NCBI GenBank assembly: GCA_027050975.1
Contig: JALUAR010000032.1
Span: 1-6,443, forward strand
Source: Thermodesulfovibrio sp.
Lineage (GTDB): Bacteria > Nitrospirota > Thermodesulfovibrionia > Thermodesulfovibrionales > JdFR-85
Direction: 5' to 3'
Length of the DNA stretch: 6,443 nt
The notes beneath the pieces were generated by a model that did no database searches, was not told where the DNA came from, and was given only the letters and a program-made list of their open reading frames with translations. The position numbers and the translations under genes are program-made. This document shows, one piece after another, positions 1 to 6,327 of the stretch. Within the stretch, counting starts at the first letter, position 1, and every line of letters starts with the position of its first letter.

Positions 1-1344
1 ACAGTACTTCTTTATATGCCTTGTTTTCATCTGTCCGTTACAGTAAATCCTCTCTCCCTTAAAGCGCTCAAGCTGAATCTGCCTTGCCTTTACCACTCTC
101 TTTCTTATCTCCTCGGAAGGCTCCGAGGGAATGTCCGAGGAGAGTTTCCTGTAATCCACTGCAGGAACCTCTATATGTATATCAATTCTGTCCATCAGGG
201 GGCCTGAGACCTTTCTTCTGTAACGCTGAATCTGTGCTGGTGTGCATGTGCAGGGGTGCCGGTCATCCCCGCTGTAGCCACAGAAACAGGGGTTCATCGC
301 AGCAACAAGCATAAAGGAGGCCGGAAATGTTACAGAGGCCACAGCCCTTGATACTGTTACCTCCCCGTTTTCAAGAGGCTGTCTCATCACCTCGAGCACA
401 TTTCGTTTGAATTCGGGCAACTCATCAAGAAAGAGCACCCCATTGTGTGCAAGAGAGACCTCGCCAGGTTTGGGATACTGACCACCGCCAATGAGGGCAA
501 CATCCGATATTGTGTGATGTGGAGCCCTGAAAGGTCTTGTTGCAAGCAGGGACTGACCTGAGCCAAGTGTGCCAGCCACACTGTGAATCCTTGTCGTCTC
601 AAGTGCCTCATCAAAGGTCATGGATGGAAGGATTGTGGAAAGACGTTTTGCAAGCATTGTCTTTCCTGAGCCTGGAGGCCCAATCATTAATATATTATGT
701 CCGCCTGCTGCAGCAACCTCCATTGCCCTCTTTGCATGTTCCTGACCCTTAATCTCCGAGAAGTCCTCTTCATATTGTGAAGCCACATGGAGAATCTCCT
801 CAAGATTAATTGAATAAGGTTTGATGTCCGCCTCTCCTCTAAGAAACTCAACCACCTGAGGCAGGGTTTCAATTCCATAAACTGGTAAACCATTAACTAC
901 AGCAGCCTCCAGTGCATTCTCAAGGGGAAGTATTAGTCCCTTAAGCCCCTGTGCCTTTGATGTAATAGCCATGGAGAGGGCACCCTTTACTGGCTTGAGC
1001 TTTCCATCCAGGGATAGTTCACCTGTAATCATAAACCCATCGATGTTCTCTCTTGGCAGAATTCCCTCTGACGCAAGAATGCCAAGGGCTATGGGAAGAT
1101 CAAAGGCAGAGCCCTCCTTCTTCAGGTCTGCCGGGGCAAGATTCACGGTAACCTGTTTAAAAGGAAAGATATAGCCTGTATTCTTAAGAGCTGCACGAAC
1201 ACGGTCTTTGCTCTCCTTTACCGCTGTGTCAGGCAAACCGACCATGGAAAAGTGTGGCAGCCCCTTTGATGTAATATCAACCTCTACCTCTACAGGATGC
1301 GCATCGATCCCTATCAGTGTTGCACTTAGAATCTTTGAAAGCAT
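1..1344 (-). CDS. comM: ComM/YifB-family AAA+ ATPase (Mg-chelatase-like), 3' end cut by window edge
   Basis: This reading frame starts at ATG 1344 and stays open through 448 codons to the window edge. Family members are about 500 residues, so roughly the last 60 (part of the C-terminal Mg_chelatase_C domain) are missing. An N-terminal ChlI-like domain spans about residues 1-170 (VGLPDTAVKESKDRVRAA at 35-52, then VNLAPADLKKEGSAFDLPIA). An AAA+ core follows, with Walker A GPPGSGKT at 222-229 and Walker B VLFLDE at 303-308. Four cysteines (353, 355, 365, 367) between MNPC and CTC are typical of this family and may bind metal. DRIDIHIEVP lies at 385-394. ComM has been described as a hexameric branch-migration helicase that helps integrate donor DNA during natural transformation; the family is far wider than known competent bacteria, so its role here is inferred. 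The start is supported by AGGAGG at 1351-1356 with a 6-nt spacer. It is divergent from the glycosyltransferase operon. Confidence 0.95.
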   Translation of the reverse strand, partial: MLSKILSATLIGIDAHPVEVEVDITSKGLPHFSMVGLPDTAVKESKDRVRAALKNTGYIFPFKQVTVNLAPADLKKEGSAFDLPIALGILASEGILPRENIDGFMITGELSLDGKLKPVKGALSMAITSKAQGLKGLILPLENALEAAVVNGLPVYGIETLPQVVEFLRGEADIKPYSINLEEILHVASQYEEDFSEIKGQEHAKRAMEVAAAGGHNILMIGPPGSGKTMLAKRLSTILPSMTFDEALETTRIHSVAGTLGSGQSLLATRPFRAPHHTISDVALIGGGQYPKPGEVSLAHNGVLFLDELPEFKRNVLEVMRQPLENGEVTVSRAVASVTFPASFMLVAAMNPCFCGYSGDDRHPCTCTPAQIQRYRRKVSGPLMDRIDIHIEVPAVDYRKLSSDIPSEPSEEIRKRVVKARQIQLERFKGERIYCNGQMKTRHIKKYC

Positions 1345-1451
1345 TGTCCCCCTCCTTTAAAACAATATTAATCCCGATTTAGCTCAAGTCCAAATCTAAT
1401 CAATTGCTGTATGGAGTGGTATCCTTATCACTGAGCTTATATTCAGAATAG

Positions 1452-1481
1452 TTTACATTAATCATGCTTTCTATTTACAAT
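1452..1481 (+). promoter_or_regulatory. candidate sigma70-type promoter for the glycosyltransferase operon
   Basis: TTTACA at 1452-1457 (5 of 6 matches to TTGACA) and TACAAT at 1476-1481 (5 of 6 to TATAAT) are separated by 18 nt. Transcription would start near 1488, giving a leader of about 34 nt before the GTG start at 1522. This rests on consensus matching only; AT-rich sequence gives such matches by chance. Confidence 0.4.
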
Positions 1482-1510
1482 ATACCGTTACATTAGAACT
1501 CAACTATTAA

Positions 1511-1515
1511 AGGAG
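1511..1515 (+). promoter_or_regulatory. ribosome binding site deciding the GTG start of the glycosyltransferase
   Basis: AGGAG is followed by six bases (two consecutive in-frame TAG codons) and then GTG at 1522. The stops make this GTG the earliest possible start in the frame. The conserved N-terminal GT2 motif begins only about ten residues later, so no later start would keep the domain whole. Confidence 0.8.
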
Positions 1516-1521
1516 TAGTAG

Positions 1522-2487
1522 GTGATACCGGAATGGCTAAAGAGACTCTCTGTAGTGATACCTCTGTACAATGAAGAGGAAAACATAGAGGAGCTTCACG
1601 AAAGACTCACAAATGTGCTCTCCAGCATGCCCTTTGATTACGAGATCATTTATGTGGATGACGGAAGCACAGACCGCACTCCTGCGCTCCTTGAGAAGAT
1701 ATCAAGCAGTGATGAGCATGTCCTTGCCCTTAGTCTCAGAAGGAACTTTGGCCAGACCGCTGCCTTTGCAGCAGGCTTTGATTTCTGTCGTGGCGATGTT
1801 ATAGTTACCATGGACGGTGACCTTCAGAATGATCCCGCAGATATCCCAAAACTCCTTGAACATATTGACGAATGCGACCTTGTTAGCGGCTGGAGGAAAA
1901 AGCGTAAAGACCCCTTTCTGACGAGACGGCTTCCCTCCATGATTGCCAACTGGCTTATAAGCAGAGTCACTGGAGTGAGTCTCCATGACTATGGCTGCTC
2001 ACTGAAGGCATACAGACGGGATGTTATAAAGAATCTTCGTCTTTACGGTGAGATGCACAGGTTTATCCCTGCTGTTGCCAGCTGGTATGGCGTGAGGGTT
2101 ACAGAGGTGGAGACAACGCACCATCCGCGTCTGAGGGGAAAATCCAAGTACGGCCTTTCAAGAACTGTCAAGGTTATTCTTGACCTGATAACAGTAAAGT
2201 TTCTACAGAGCTTTTCCACGAAACCGATACAGTTTTTCGGCTCCTTCGGGCTCCTGTCCTGCCTTTCGGGCTTTCTCATATCCCTTTACCTTTCTTTCAG
2301 AAAGATATTTTTAGGAGAGGAGATCGGCGGAAGACCGTTACTGCTCCTTGGAGTTCTCCTAATAATAGTTGGTATTCAGCTTATTGGCATGGGTTTAATA
2401 AGCGAGATGCTTGTCCGGGTGTATCACGAAAGCCAAAAAAAGCCAATCTATGTAATCAAAAAGATCCTTGGAAAGAAAGAAAAATAA
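1522..2487 (+). CDS. GT2-family polyprenyl-phosphate glycosyltransferase (DPM1/GtrB-like), membrane anchored
   Basis: The 321-residue product starts at GTG. It has a GT-A fold catalytic domain: SVVIPLYNEEENIEE at 10-24, VDDGSTD at 45-51, RNFGQTAA at 74-81, and the nucleotide-sugar/metal motif MDGDLQNDP at 97-105 with D98 and D100. HHPRLRGKSKYG at 200-211 matches the conserved segment of dolichol- or undecaprenyl-phosphate sugar transferases. Two hydrophobic helices follow (about 237-259 and 272-296), then a basic tail, as in GtrB/CsbB-type enzymes. The expected reaction is transfer of a hexose or similar sugar from a nucleotide sugar to a polyprenyl phosphate on the cytoplasmic face of the inner membrane. 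The sugar cannot be told from sequence. It is the first gene of an overlapping operon: its last 20 bases overlap the flippase-like gene. ArnC-like or mannosyl-specific enzymes are alternatives within the same family. Confidence 0.92.
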   Translation: MIPEWLKRLSVVIPLYNEEENIEELHERLTNVLSSMPFDYEIIYVDDGSTDRTPALLEKISSSDEHVLALSLRRNFGQTAAFAAGFDFCRGDVIVTMDGDLQNDPADIPKLLEHIDECDLVSGWRKKRKDPFLTRRLPSMIANWLISRVTGVSLHDYGCSLKAYRRDVIKNLRLYGEMHRFIPAVASWYGVRVTEVETTHHPRLRGKSKYGLSRTVKVILDLITVKFLQSFSTKPIQFFGSFGLLSCLSGFLISLYLSFRKIFLGEEIGGRPLLLLGVLLIIVGIQLIGMGLISEMLVRVYHESQKKPIYVIKKILGKKEK

Positions 2488-3430
2488 TTGGCTAATCCTT
2501 GCCCTTAAGGTATCTGTAAGCTTGGGACTGCTGTATATCGTCCTGGCAAAGGCAGGGCTTAATGATGTTTTACAGACGCTGAAAGGACTTAATATTTACT
2601 ATTTCCTTTCTGCCTCTTTGCTTTACATCCTCTCCATATACGTCTCCAGCATCAGATGGGCACTGCTTCTTGAACTTGAAAATTCTGTCCGATTATCAGT
2701 GGGAAGGCTCTTTACCCTTTATATGATGGGCTCGTTTTTTAACAATCTTCTTCCCGGAATCATAGGAGGAGATACGGTAAGGGTCTATTATCTGTACAAG
2801 GAGTCGGGAAGAGGTTATTTATCTTTCGGCTCTGTTTTTGCCGACCGCTGGACCGGTTTTGCAGCCCTTGTCGTTATAGGACTTCTTGCAATGATTGCAG
2901 GTTATCCAAGGATAAAGGGAACCGGTATTGAGTGGGTGATACCCGGTATCTTTCTTGCCTTTGTTGTGGGAAGCATTCTTGTTTTCAGGTTCAGAATAGG
3001 AAAAAAGTTTTCAGCAGTAAAAGGTTTCTATGACTACTTTCTCCGACTCTTTAGCAACCGTCCAATCCTTTTAAAAACACTCCTGCTTTCGGTTATTATA
3101 CAGATAATAATTATATATTCCGTGGTTCTGATAGCGGCAGGGCTTAAGGTAGAGACAAGGATCGTGGACTTCTTCATCATAATGCCTATTATAATAACCA
3201 TAACAACCATTCCCGTTACATTATCCGGCATAGGACTGAGAGAGGGCTCTTTTGTGGTGCTCTTAGGACTTACCGGTATAAACTCCGAGATTGCAACATC
3301 CATATCCTTTGGATGGTTTTTATCATATATATTGGGTTCTTTACCGGGAGCATTTTTCTATCTTGGATGGAAACGGAGGAGAGAGCTTGAGCACAAAAAG
3401 GCTCACTTCAAGACAGAACAGAACGATTAA
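2468..3430 (+). CDS. flippase-like membrane protein (UPF0104 / LPG synthase TM domain, PF03706)
   Basis: The 320-residue polytopic membrane protein has hydrophobic segments near 8-26, 43-63, 83-100, 128-148, 155-175, 203-226, 233-252 and 277-300. The family signature is clear: FFNNLLPGIIGGDTVR at 90-105 and IPVTLSGIGLREGSFV at 248-263. There is no cytosolic aminoacyl-phosphatidylglycerol synthase domain, so it is not a full MprF. Members of this group (YbhN-like, TIGR00374 flippase-like) are thought to move or handle lipids, but most are uncharacterised. The start is TTG 2468: an in-frame TAA at 2453-2455 excludes anything further upstream, and no good Shine-Dalgarno precedes it. Since it overlaps the glycosyltransferase by 20 bases, translation is probably coupled to that gene. 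A TTG at 2522 is a weaker alternative that would cut into the first helix. A role in handling the lipid-linked sugar made by the upstream enzyme is inferred from adjacency. Confidence 0.88.
   Translation: MERKKNNWLILALKVSVSLGLLYIVLAKAGLNDVLQTLKGLNIYYFLSASLLYILSIYVSSIRWALLLELENSVRLSVGRLFTLYMMGSFFNNLLPGIIGGDTVRVYYLYKESGRGYLSFGSVFADRWTGFAALVVIGLLAMIAGYPRIKGTGIEWVIPGIFLAFVVGSILVFRFRIGKKFSAVKGFYDYFLRLFSNRPILLKTLLLSVIIQIIIIYSVVLIAAGLKVETRIVDFFIIMPIIITITTIPVTLSGIGLREGSFVVLLGLTGINSEIATSISFGWFLSYILGSLPGAFFYLGWKRRRELEHKKAHFKTEQND
3375..3380 (+). promoter_or_regulatory. ribosome binding site deciding the TTG start of the methyltransferase
   Basis: GGAGGA lies inside the end of the flippase-like gene and is followed by a 6-nt spacer and TTG at 3387. 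The frame is open further back, to an ATG at 3291. The extra 32 residues from there (MQHPYPLDGF onward) are just another frame of the upstream gene and have no Shine-Dalgarno support. Confidence 0.8.
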
Positions 3431-4214
3431 ACATTTTATAAAGGTCATAGAAAGGCCCGAAAAGTATGCTCCTCATGGTGATATGCTTGAGGGAGAAATA
3501 GTTGTAGAAGGGCCGCGTCCGCTTGGTATGGCTCTTGAAAGAGGTGCAAAGGTCAGAAGTGTGCTGGTAACGGAAGACTTTCTAAAGGATGACAGACACA
3601 AGGAAATTGTTGAAGCCTTACTACAGAAAGAGGTCTCTGTTAATGTGGTTGACAGGGCTTTAATGAAAGAGGTATCCGACACAAAGACCCCACAGGGAAT
3701 TATTGCCCTTTGCAGGGTAAGGGCATATTCACTGCTGGATATTAAAAAACCGGGTTTCATTGTTGTCTCCGACGGAGTACACGACCCCGGAAACATGGGC
3801 ACAATGCTCAGGGTCTCGGATGCCGCAGGGGTAAGATATTTTATAGCACTAAAGGGTTCTGTGAGCCCTTACAATCCCAAGGCGGTCCGTTCATCCGCGG
3901 GAAGTCTGTTTAACATTAATACCGTTTTATCAAAAAGGGAAGATTTTATAAAGTGGTGTGAAGAGCAGGGTATTCCCATTGTGATAACCGATGCAGATGC
4001 AAAGGAGAGCATATATGAGTTTCCCCCAACCGGCCGGGAGGTCTTTGTCTTTGGAAACGAGACCACAGGCGTAAGCAGAGAGATTCGCTCTCATGCCTCG
4101 AAGGTTTTGAAGATACCTATTTACGGAAAAGCGGAAAGCCTTAATGTTGCCACCTCCGCAGCCATTCTTATCTATGAAATGGTAAGAAAGATAAAGTCTA
4201 ATCTTTCTCGGTAA
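3387..4214 (+). CDS. SpoU/TrmH-family RNA 2'-O-ribose methyltransferase
   Basis: From TTG 3387 the product is 275 residues. The N-terminal part (about 1-115) resembles the SpoU substrate-binding domain, with VVEGPRPLGMAL at 39-50. The C-terminal SPOUT domain carries all three family motifs. Motif 1 is DPGNMGTMLRVSDAAG at 133-148, with N136 and the catalytic R142. Motif 2 is FGNETTG at 222-228, with E225. Motif 3 is IPIYGKAESLNVATSAA at 243-259, with S251 and N253. It should bind S-adenosylmethionine in the trefoil knot and methylate a ribose 2'-OH in rRNA or tRNA. The target base cannot be read from sequence; RlmB-like and TsnR-like members look alike at this level. The gene overlaps the flippase-like gene by 44 bases, so co-expression is likely. 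Its 3' end overlaps the converging ferredoxin gene by 17 bases. Confidence 0.93.
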   Translation: MSTKRLTSRQNRTIKHFIKVIERPEKYAPHGDMLEGEIVVEGPRPLGMALERGAKVRSVLVTEDFLKDDRHKEIVEALLQKEVSVNVVDRALMKEVSDTKTPQGIIALCRVRAYSLLDIKKPGFIVVSDGVHDPGNMGTMLRVSDAAGVRYFIALKGSVSPYNPKAVRSSAGSLFNINTVLSKREDFIKWCEEQGIPIVITDADAKESIYEFPPTGREVFVFGNETTGVSREIRSHASKVLKIPIYGKAESLNVATSAAILIYEMVRKIKSNLSR

Positions 4215-4419
4215 GATGATACACCTTTATTGCCACCTCAGGACAGACCGTAGCACAGAGCGTGCAACCGGTACACTCCTCCATGGATTTAACAGTGGCA
4301 GGAAAGTATCCGCTACTGTTAAACACCGAGTCAATAATTATGATTTTCTTTGGACATACCTCCACACAGTAGCTGCACCCCTTGCAGAGCTCCCTGTCAA
4401 TCTCTATCATACCCTTCAT
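4198..4419 (-). CDS. small 2x[4Fe-4S] ferredoxin, resembling 2-oxoacid:ferredoxin oxidoreductase delta subunit
   Basis: The 73-residue protein has two complete CxxCxxCxxxCP clusters: Cys 12, 15, 18, 22 and Cys 49, 52, 55, 59. This arrangement binds two [4Fe-4S] clusters for electron transfer in the cytoplasm. The insert between the clusters (about SVFNSSGYFPATVKSMEECTGC) closely resembles KorD/OorD-type delta subunits rather than soluble clostridial ferredoxins, judged from recalled family patterns. The start is ATG 4419, preceded by AGGGAGG at 4424-4430 with a 4-nt spacer; ATG at codon 4 is a possible alternative with a 13-nt spacer. No alpha or beta oxidoreductase gene follows; the next sequence on this strand is antisense to the methyltransferase. 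It lies 99 bp downstream of recN and may be read from the recN transcript. Confidence 0.9.
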   Translation of the reverse strand: MKGMIEIDRELCKGCSYCVEVCPKKIIIIDSVFNSSGYFPATVKSMEECTGCTLCATVCPEVAIKVYHLTEKD

Positions 4420-4442
4420 GTAACCTCCCTATCTCGTTTTTC

Positions 4443-4505
4443 ACAAATCCAGCGTTAACAATACCGAATCATTCCATCCATATGAATCCTTATCACCGGA
4501 TTTGT
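4443..4505. repeat. 8-bp inverted repeat in the recN-ferredoxin gap
   Basis: ACAAATCC at 4443-4450 is perfectly complementary to GGATTTGT at 4498-4505, with a 47-nt loop. On the plus strand the right arm is followed by CTTTTTG, so it could be a poor terminator for rightward read-through past the methyltransferase. The loop is long and the minus-strand recN/ferredoxin transcript has no U-tract after the stem. It may be chance. Confidence 0.3.
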
Positions 4506-4518
4506 CTTTTTGTTAAAC

Positions 4519-6162
4519 TTACCCGCATCGCTGCAGTAACTCTACCGCGTGCCGCAGGGATGCCTCTGTTACAGAGCCGCTCAGCATCCTTGCAATCTCA
4601 GCTTTCCTGTCATCCATTTCCAGAGCATTCACGACCACCTCTGTTTTGTCATCCTTTACAGTCTTGCTGACTGTTAAGTGATAATCAGCACGAGCGGCAA
4701 TCTGTGGCAGATGGGTGATGCATATCACCTGATGTTTCGCAGCTATCTCCTTTATGGTTTTGCCCACATAATCTGCTGTTTTGCCTCCAACACCTGCATC
4801 CACCTCATCAAAGACAAGCACGGGAATACTGTCTATCTCAGCAAAAATGCTTTTCAGCGCAAGCATAACTCTGGAGAGTTCGCCACCGGAGGCTATTTTT
4901 CCAAGAGGTTTCGGAGGCATTCCCGGATTGGCTGAAAAGAGAAATTCCACATGATCTTTACCTGTTGATGAGAGTTCAGCATCGGTAATGTTCACTTTAA
5001 AAACAGGCTTATTGAATGCCAACTCCTTAAGAATCTTTGTCATCCTCTCTTGTATAACCTTCCCTGTTTTTCTTCTATCTCTGCTAAGCCTTTCGGCAAG
5101 CTCTGTCAGTTGGTTGTAAACTGTCTCCCTTTCCTTCCGGAGATCTTCCACACTATCTTCAAGCCCCTTCAGTTCTTCAAGCTCCTTCTCCGCCTCTTCT
5201 CTGTAGCGGAGAATACCCTCAACCCCTTCCCCGTATTTCTTTTCCAGCCTTTCGATAAGATCAAGCCTTCTTTCAACCTCATCCAGTCTGGCAGGGTCGA
5301 CATCGTACTTTTCCTTAATATCCCTGAGAGTAAAGGTGGCATCCTCCAGAATGGCCTCTGCATCCTTCAGCAGTTTAAGCACCTCCTCTGTAGATGAGTC
5401 ATACCTGCTCATCTCAGAAAGGGAGTCAATTGCCCTGGCAAGATTCTCCAGTACCGAGGCCTCCCCCTCTTTAAGCAGCAATGCTGCAGATTCCGAAAGA
5501 TGCCTGAGGTTGGTCACATTGGCAAGAATCGCCCTCTCTTCGATCAGTTCTTCCTTCTCCCCCTCTCTTAACTCGGCAGCTTCTATCTCTCTGATCTGAT
5601 ACTCCAGGAGGTCTATCCTCTGAGCCCTTTCCCGGGCCCTTGTCTGAATCTCTTCAAGCCTTTCAACAATCTCCTGATATTGATTGTAGAGCTTTGCTAC
5701 CTCTGCCACATCCTGATGCAGTCTGCCAAAGGCATCAACGATTGCCCTTTGAGTGGCTGTGGAAAGAAGGCTCTGATGCTCATGCTGTCCATGAATATCC
5801 ACAAACATTGCTCCCACAGAGGAGAGGGTGTTTAATGTCACGGGAGAGTCATTGATGTATGCCCTTGTCCTGCCAGTCCTTGAGATCACCCTCCTGATGA
5901 TTACAGTATCAGAGGGAGGTATTCCGATGTTATCGAAATTAACAGGACTGTCAAACTCAAAAGCCGCCTCAAGATATGCTTCCTCCCTGTCAGCCCTTAT
6001 GTAATCAGTACTTGCCCTTCCTCCAAGTAGAAGTTCCAGCACGTTGACTATCACGGATTTACCCGCACCGGTCTCTCCGGTAATAACGTTCAGCCCTCTC
6101 TCAAAACTAACAGAGAGTTCATCAACAATGGCAAAATTTTTTATTCTCAGTTCACGTAGCAT
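4519..6162 (-). CDS. recN: RecN, SMC-like DNA repair ATPase
   Basis: The 547-residue protein is the normal length for RecN. The N-terminal half of the ATPase head has MLRELRIKNFAIVDELSVSF and Walker A GETGAGKS at 29-36, with the RecN-typical HGQHEHQSLL at 124-133. A long charged, Glu/Lys/Arg-rich segment (about 150-380) is the antiparallel coiled coil. The C-terminal half has the ABC signature ASGGELSR at 424-431, Walker B VLVFDE at 448-453, the D-loop DAGVGG and the H-loop histidine in THLPQ (about 484). RecN binds DNA ends and promotes cohesion or pairing during RecA-dependent double-strand break repair. In E. coli it is SOS-induced; no recognisable LexA site is proven here. The start ATG 6162 keeps the conserved N terminus intact. 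The 15 bases upstream (6163-6177) contain no Shine-Dalgarno, and beyond them lies a large inverted-repeat element. Confidence 0.97.
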   Translation of the reverse strand: MLRELRIKNFAIVDELSVSFERGLNVITGETGAGKSVIVNVLELLLGGRASTDYIRADREEAYLEAAFEFDSPVNFDNIGIPPSDTVIIRRVISRTGRTRAYINDSPVTLNTLSSVGAMFVDIHGQHEHQSLLSTATQRAIVDAFGRLHQDVAEVAKLYNQYQEIVERLEEIQTRARERAQRIDLLEYQIREIEAAELREGEKEELIEERAILANVTNLRHLSESAALLLKEGEASVLENLARAIDSLSEMSRYDSSTEEVLKLLKDAEAILEDATFTLRDIKEKYDVDPARLDEVERRLDLIERLEKKYGEGVEGILRYREEAEKELEELKGLEDSVEDLRKERETVYNQLTELAERLSRDRRKTGKVIQERMTKILKELAFNKPVFKVNITDAELSSTGKDHVEFLFSANPGMPPKPLGKIASGGELSRVMLALKSIFAEIDSIPVLVFDEVDAGVGGKTADYVGKTIKEIAAKHQVICITHLPQIAARADYHLTVSKTVKDDKTEVVVNALEMDDRKAEIARMLSGSVTEASLRHAVELLQRCG

Positions 6163-6177
6163 CTTAATGTTTTCAGA

Positions 6178-6199
6178 TTAGGCTGGTGGTATTGCCTTT
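6178..6199 (+). repeat. left terminal inverted repeat
   Basis: TTAGGCTGGTGG, then TA, then TTGCCTTT. It pairs with 6328-6349. The two central positions differ: 6190 would form a U-G wobble in RNA and 6191 an A-C mismatch. The outer end stops 15 bases short of the recN start codon. Confidence 0.85.
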
Positions 6200-6249
6200 A
6201 AGCGGATTGAAATTTTGCATACTATTCAAATCACAAAACTCCCTTCGGA

Positions 6250-6269
6250 GCAAGCCATCCATGGCTTGC
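6250..6269. repeat. internal perfect hairpin, 9-bp stem
   Basis: GCAAGCCAT at 6250-6258 and ATGGCTTGC at 6261-6269 are perfectly complementary around CC. In practice this gives an 8-bp stem with a 4-nt loop. There is no adjacent T-run on either strand, so it does not look like a classical terminator. Confidence 0.85.
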
Positions 6270-6287
6270 CACTTTAAATTGAGGTCT

Positions 6288-6310
6288 CCAGAAAATCACA
6301 GATTTTCTGG
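6288..6310. repeat. internal perfect hairpin, 10-bp stem
   Basis: CCAGAAAATC at 6288-6297 and GATTTTCTGG at 6301-6310 are perfectly complementary around ACA. The stem can extend by a U-G and a C-G pair to 6286-6312. There is no T-run on either side. Confidence 0.85.
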
Positions 6311-6327
6311 GGTAAAAGTTGAGACAA

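Larger units (their letters stand above)
1345..1521. promoter_or_regulatory. divergent intergenic region between comM and the glycosyltransferase operon
   Basis: This 177-bp AT-rich spacer must carry the start signals for both directions. The comM side has AGGAGG (minus strand, 1351-1356). The plus-strand side has a promoter-like hexamer pair and AGGAG. The octamer TTACATTA occurs twice (1453-1460 and 1488-1495), 35 bp apart, straddling the proposed plus-strand promoter. A weak minus-strand candidate for comM (TTGGAC, 17 nt, TAATAT) can be read near 1365-1395, but the match is too poor to annotate. I see no terminator, tRNA or small ORF. Confidence 0.6.

Noticed and set aside
1420..1435. CCTTATCAC in the comM-glycosyltransferase spacer, also near 4488-4496
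   Set aside because: It is short, with no symmetry and unrelated contexts; likely chance.
1442..1450. TTCAGAATA shared between the comM upstream region and the recN upstream region (6359-6367)
   Set aside because: A single 9-base match in AT-rich sequence is weak, and the palindromic half that makes the recN copy interesting is missing at the comM copy.
1702..1986. 94-codon minus-strand open frame inside the glycosyltransferase gene
   Set aside because: It is antisense to the catalytic domain, including the DGD motif region, and has no recognisable motif or start signal. It is a shadow frame.
3291..3386. 32-residue N-terminal extension of the methyltransferase from ATG 3291
   Set aside because: It lies wholly inside the flippase-like gene, has no ribosome-binding site, and resembles no SpoU N terminus. 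TTG 3387 has GGAGGA at the right distance.
3473..3802. 109-codon minus-strand open frame inside the methyltransferase gene
   Set aside because: The composition is serine/threonine-rich as expected from the complement of a coding strand, with no domain or ribosome-binding site.
4350..4670. 106-codon plus-strand frame spanning the ferredoxin and the end of recN
   Set aside because: It is antisense to two well-supported genes and has low-complexity proline/serine/leucine content.
6250..6310. Paired hairpins as a transcription terminator
   Set aside because: Neither stem is followed by a T-run on either strand, and both sit between longer terminal inverted repeats, which fits a repeat element better.
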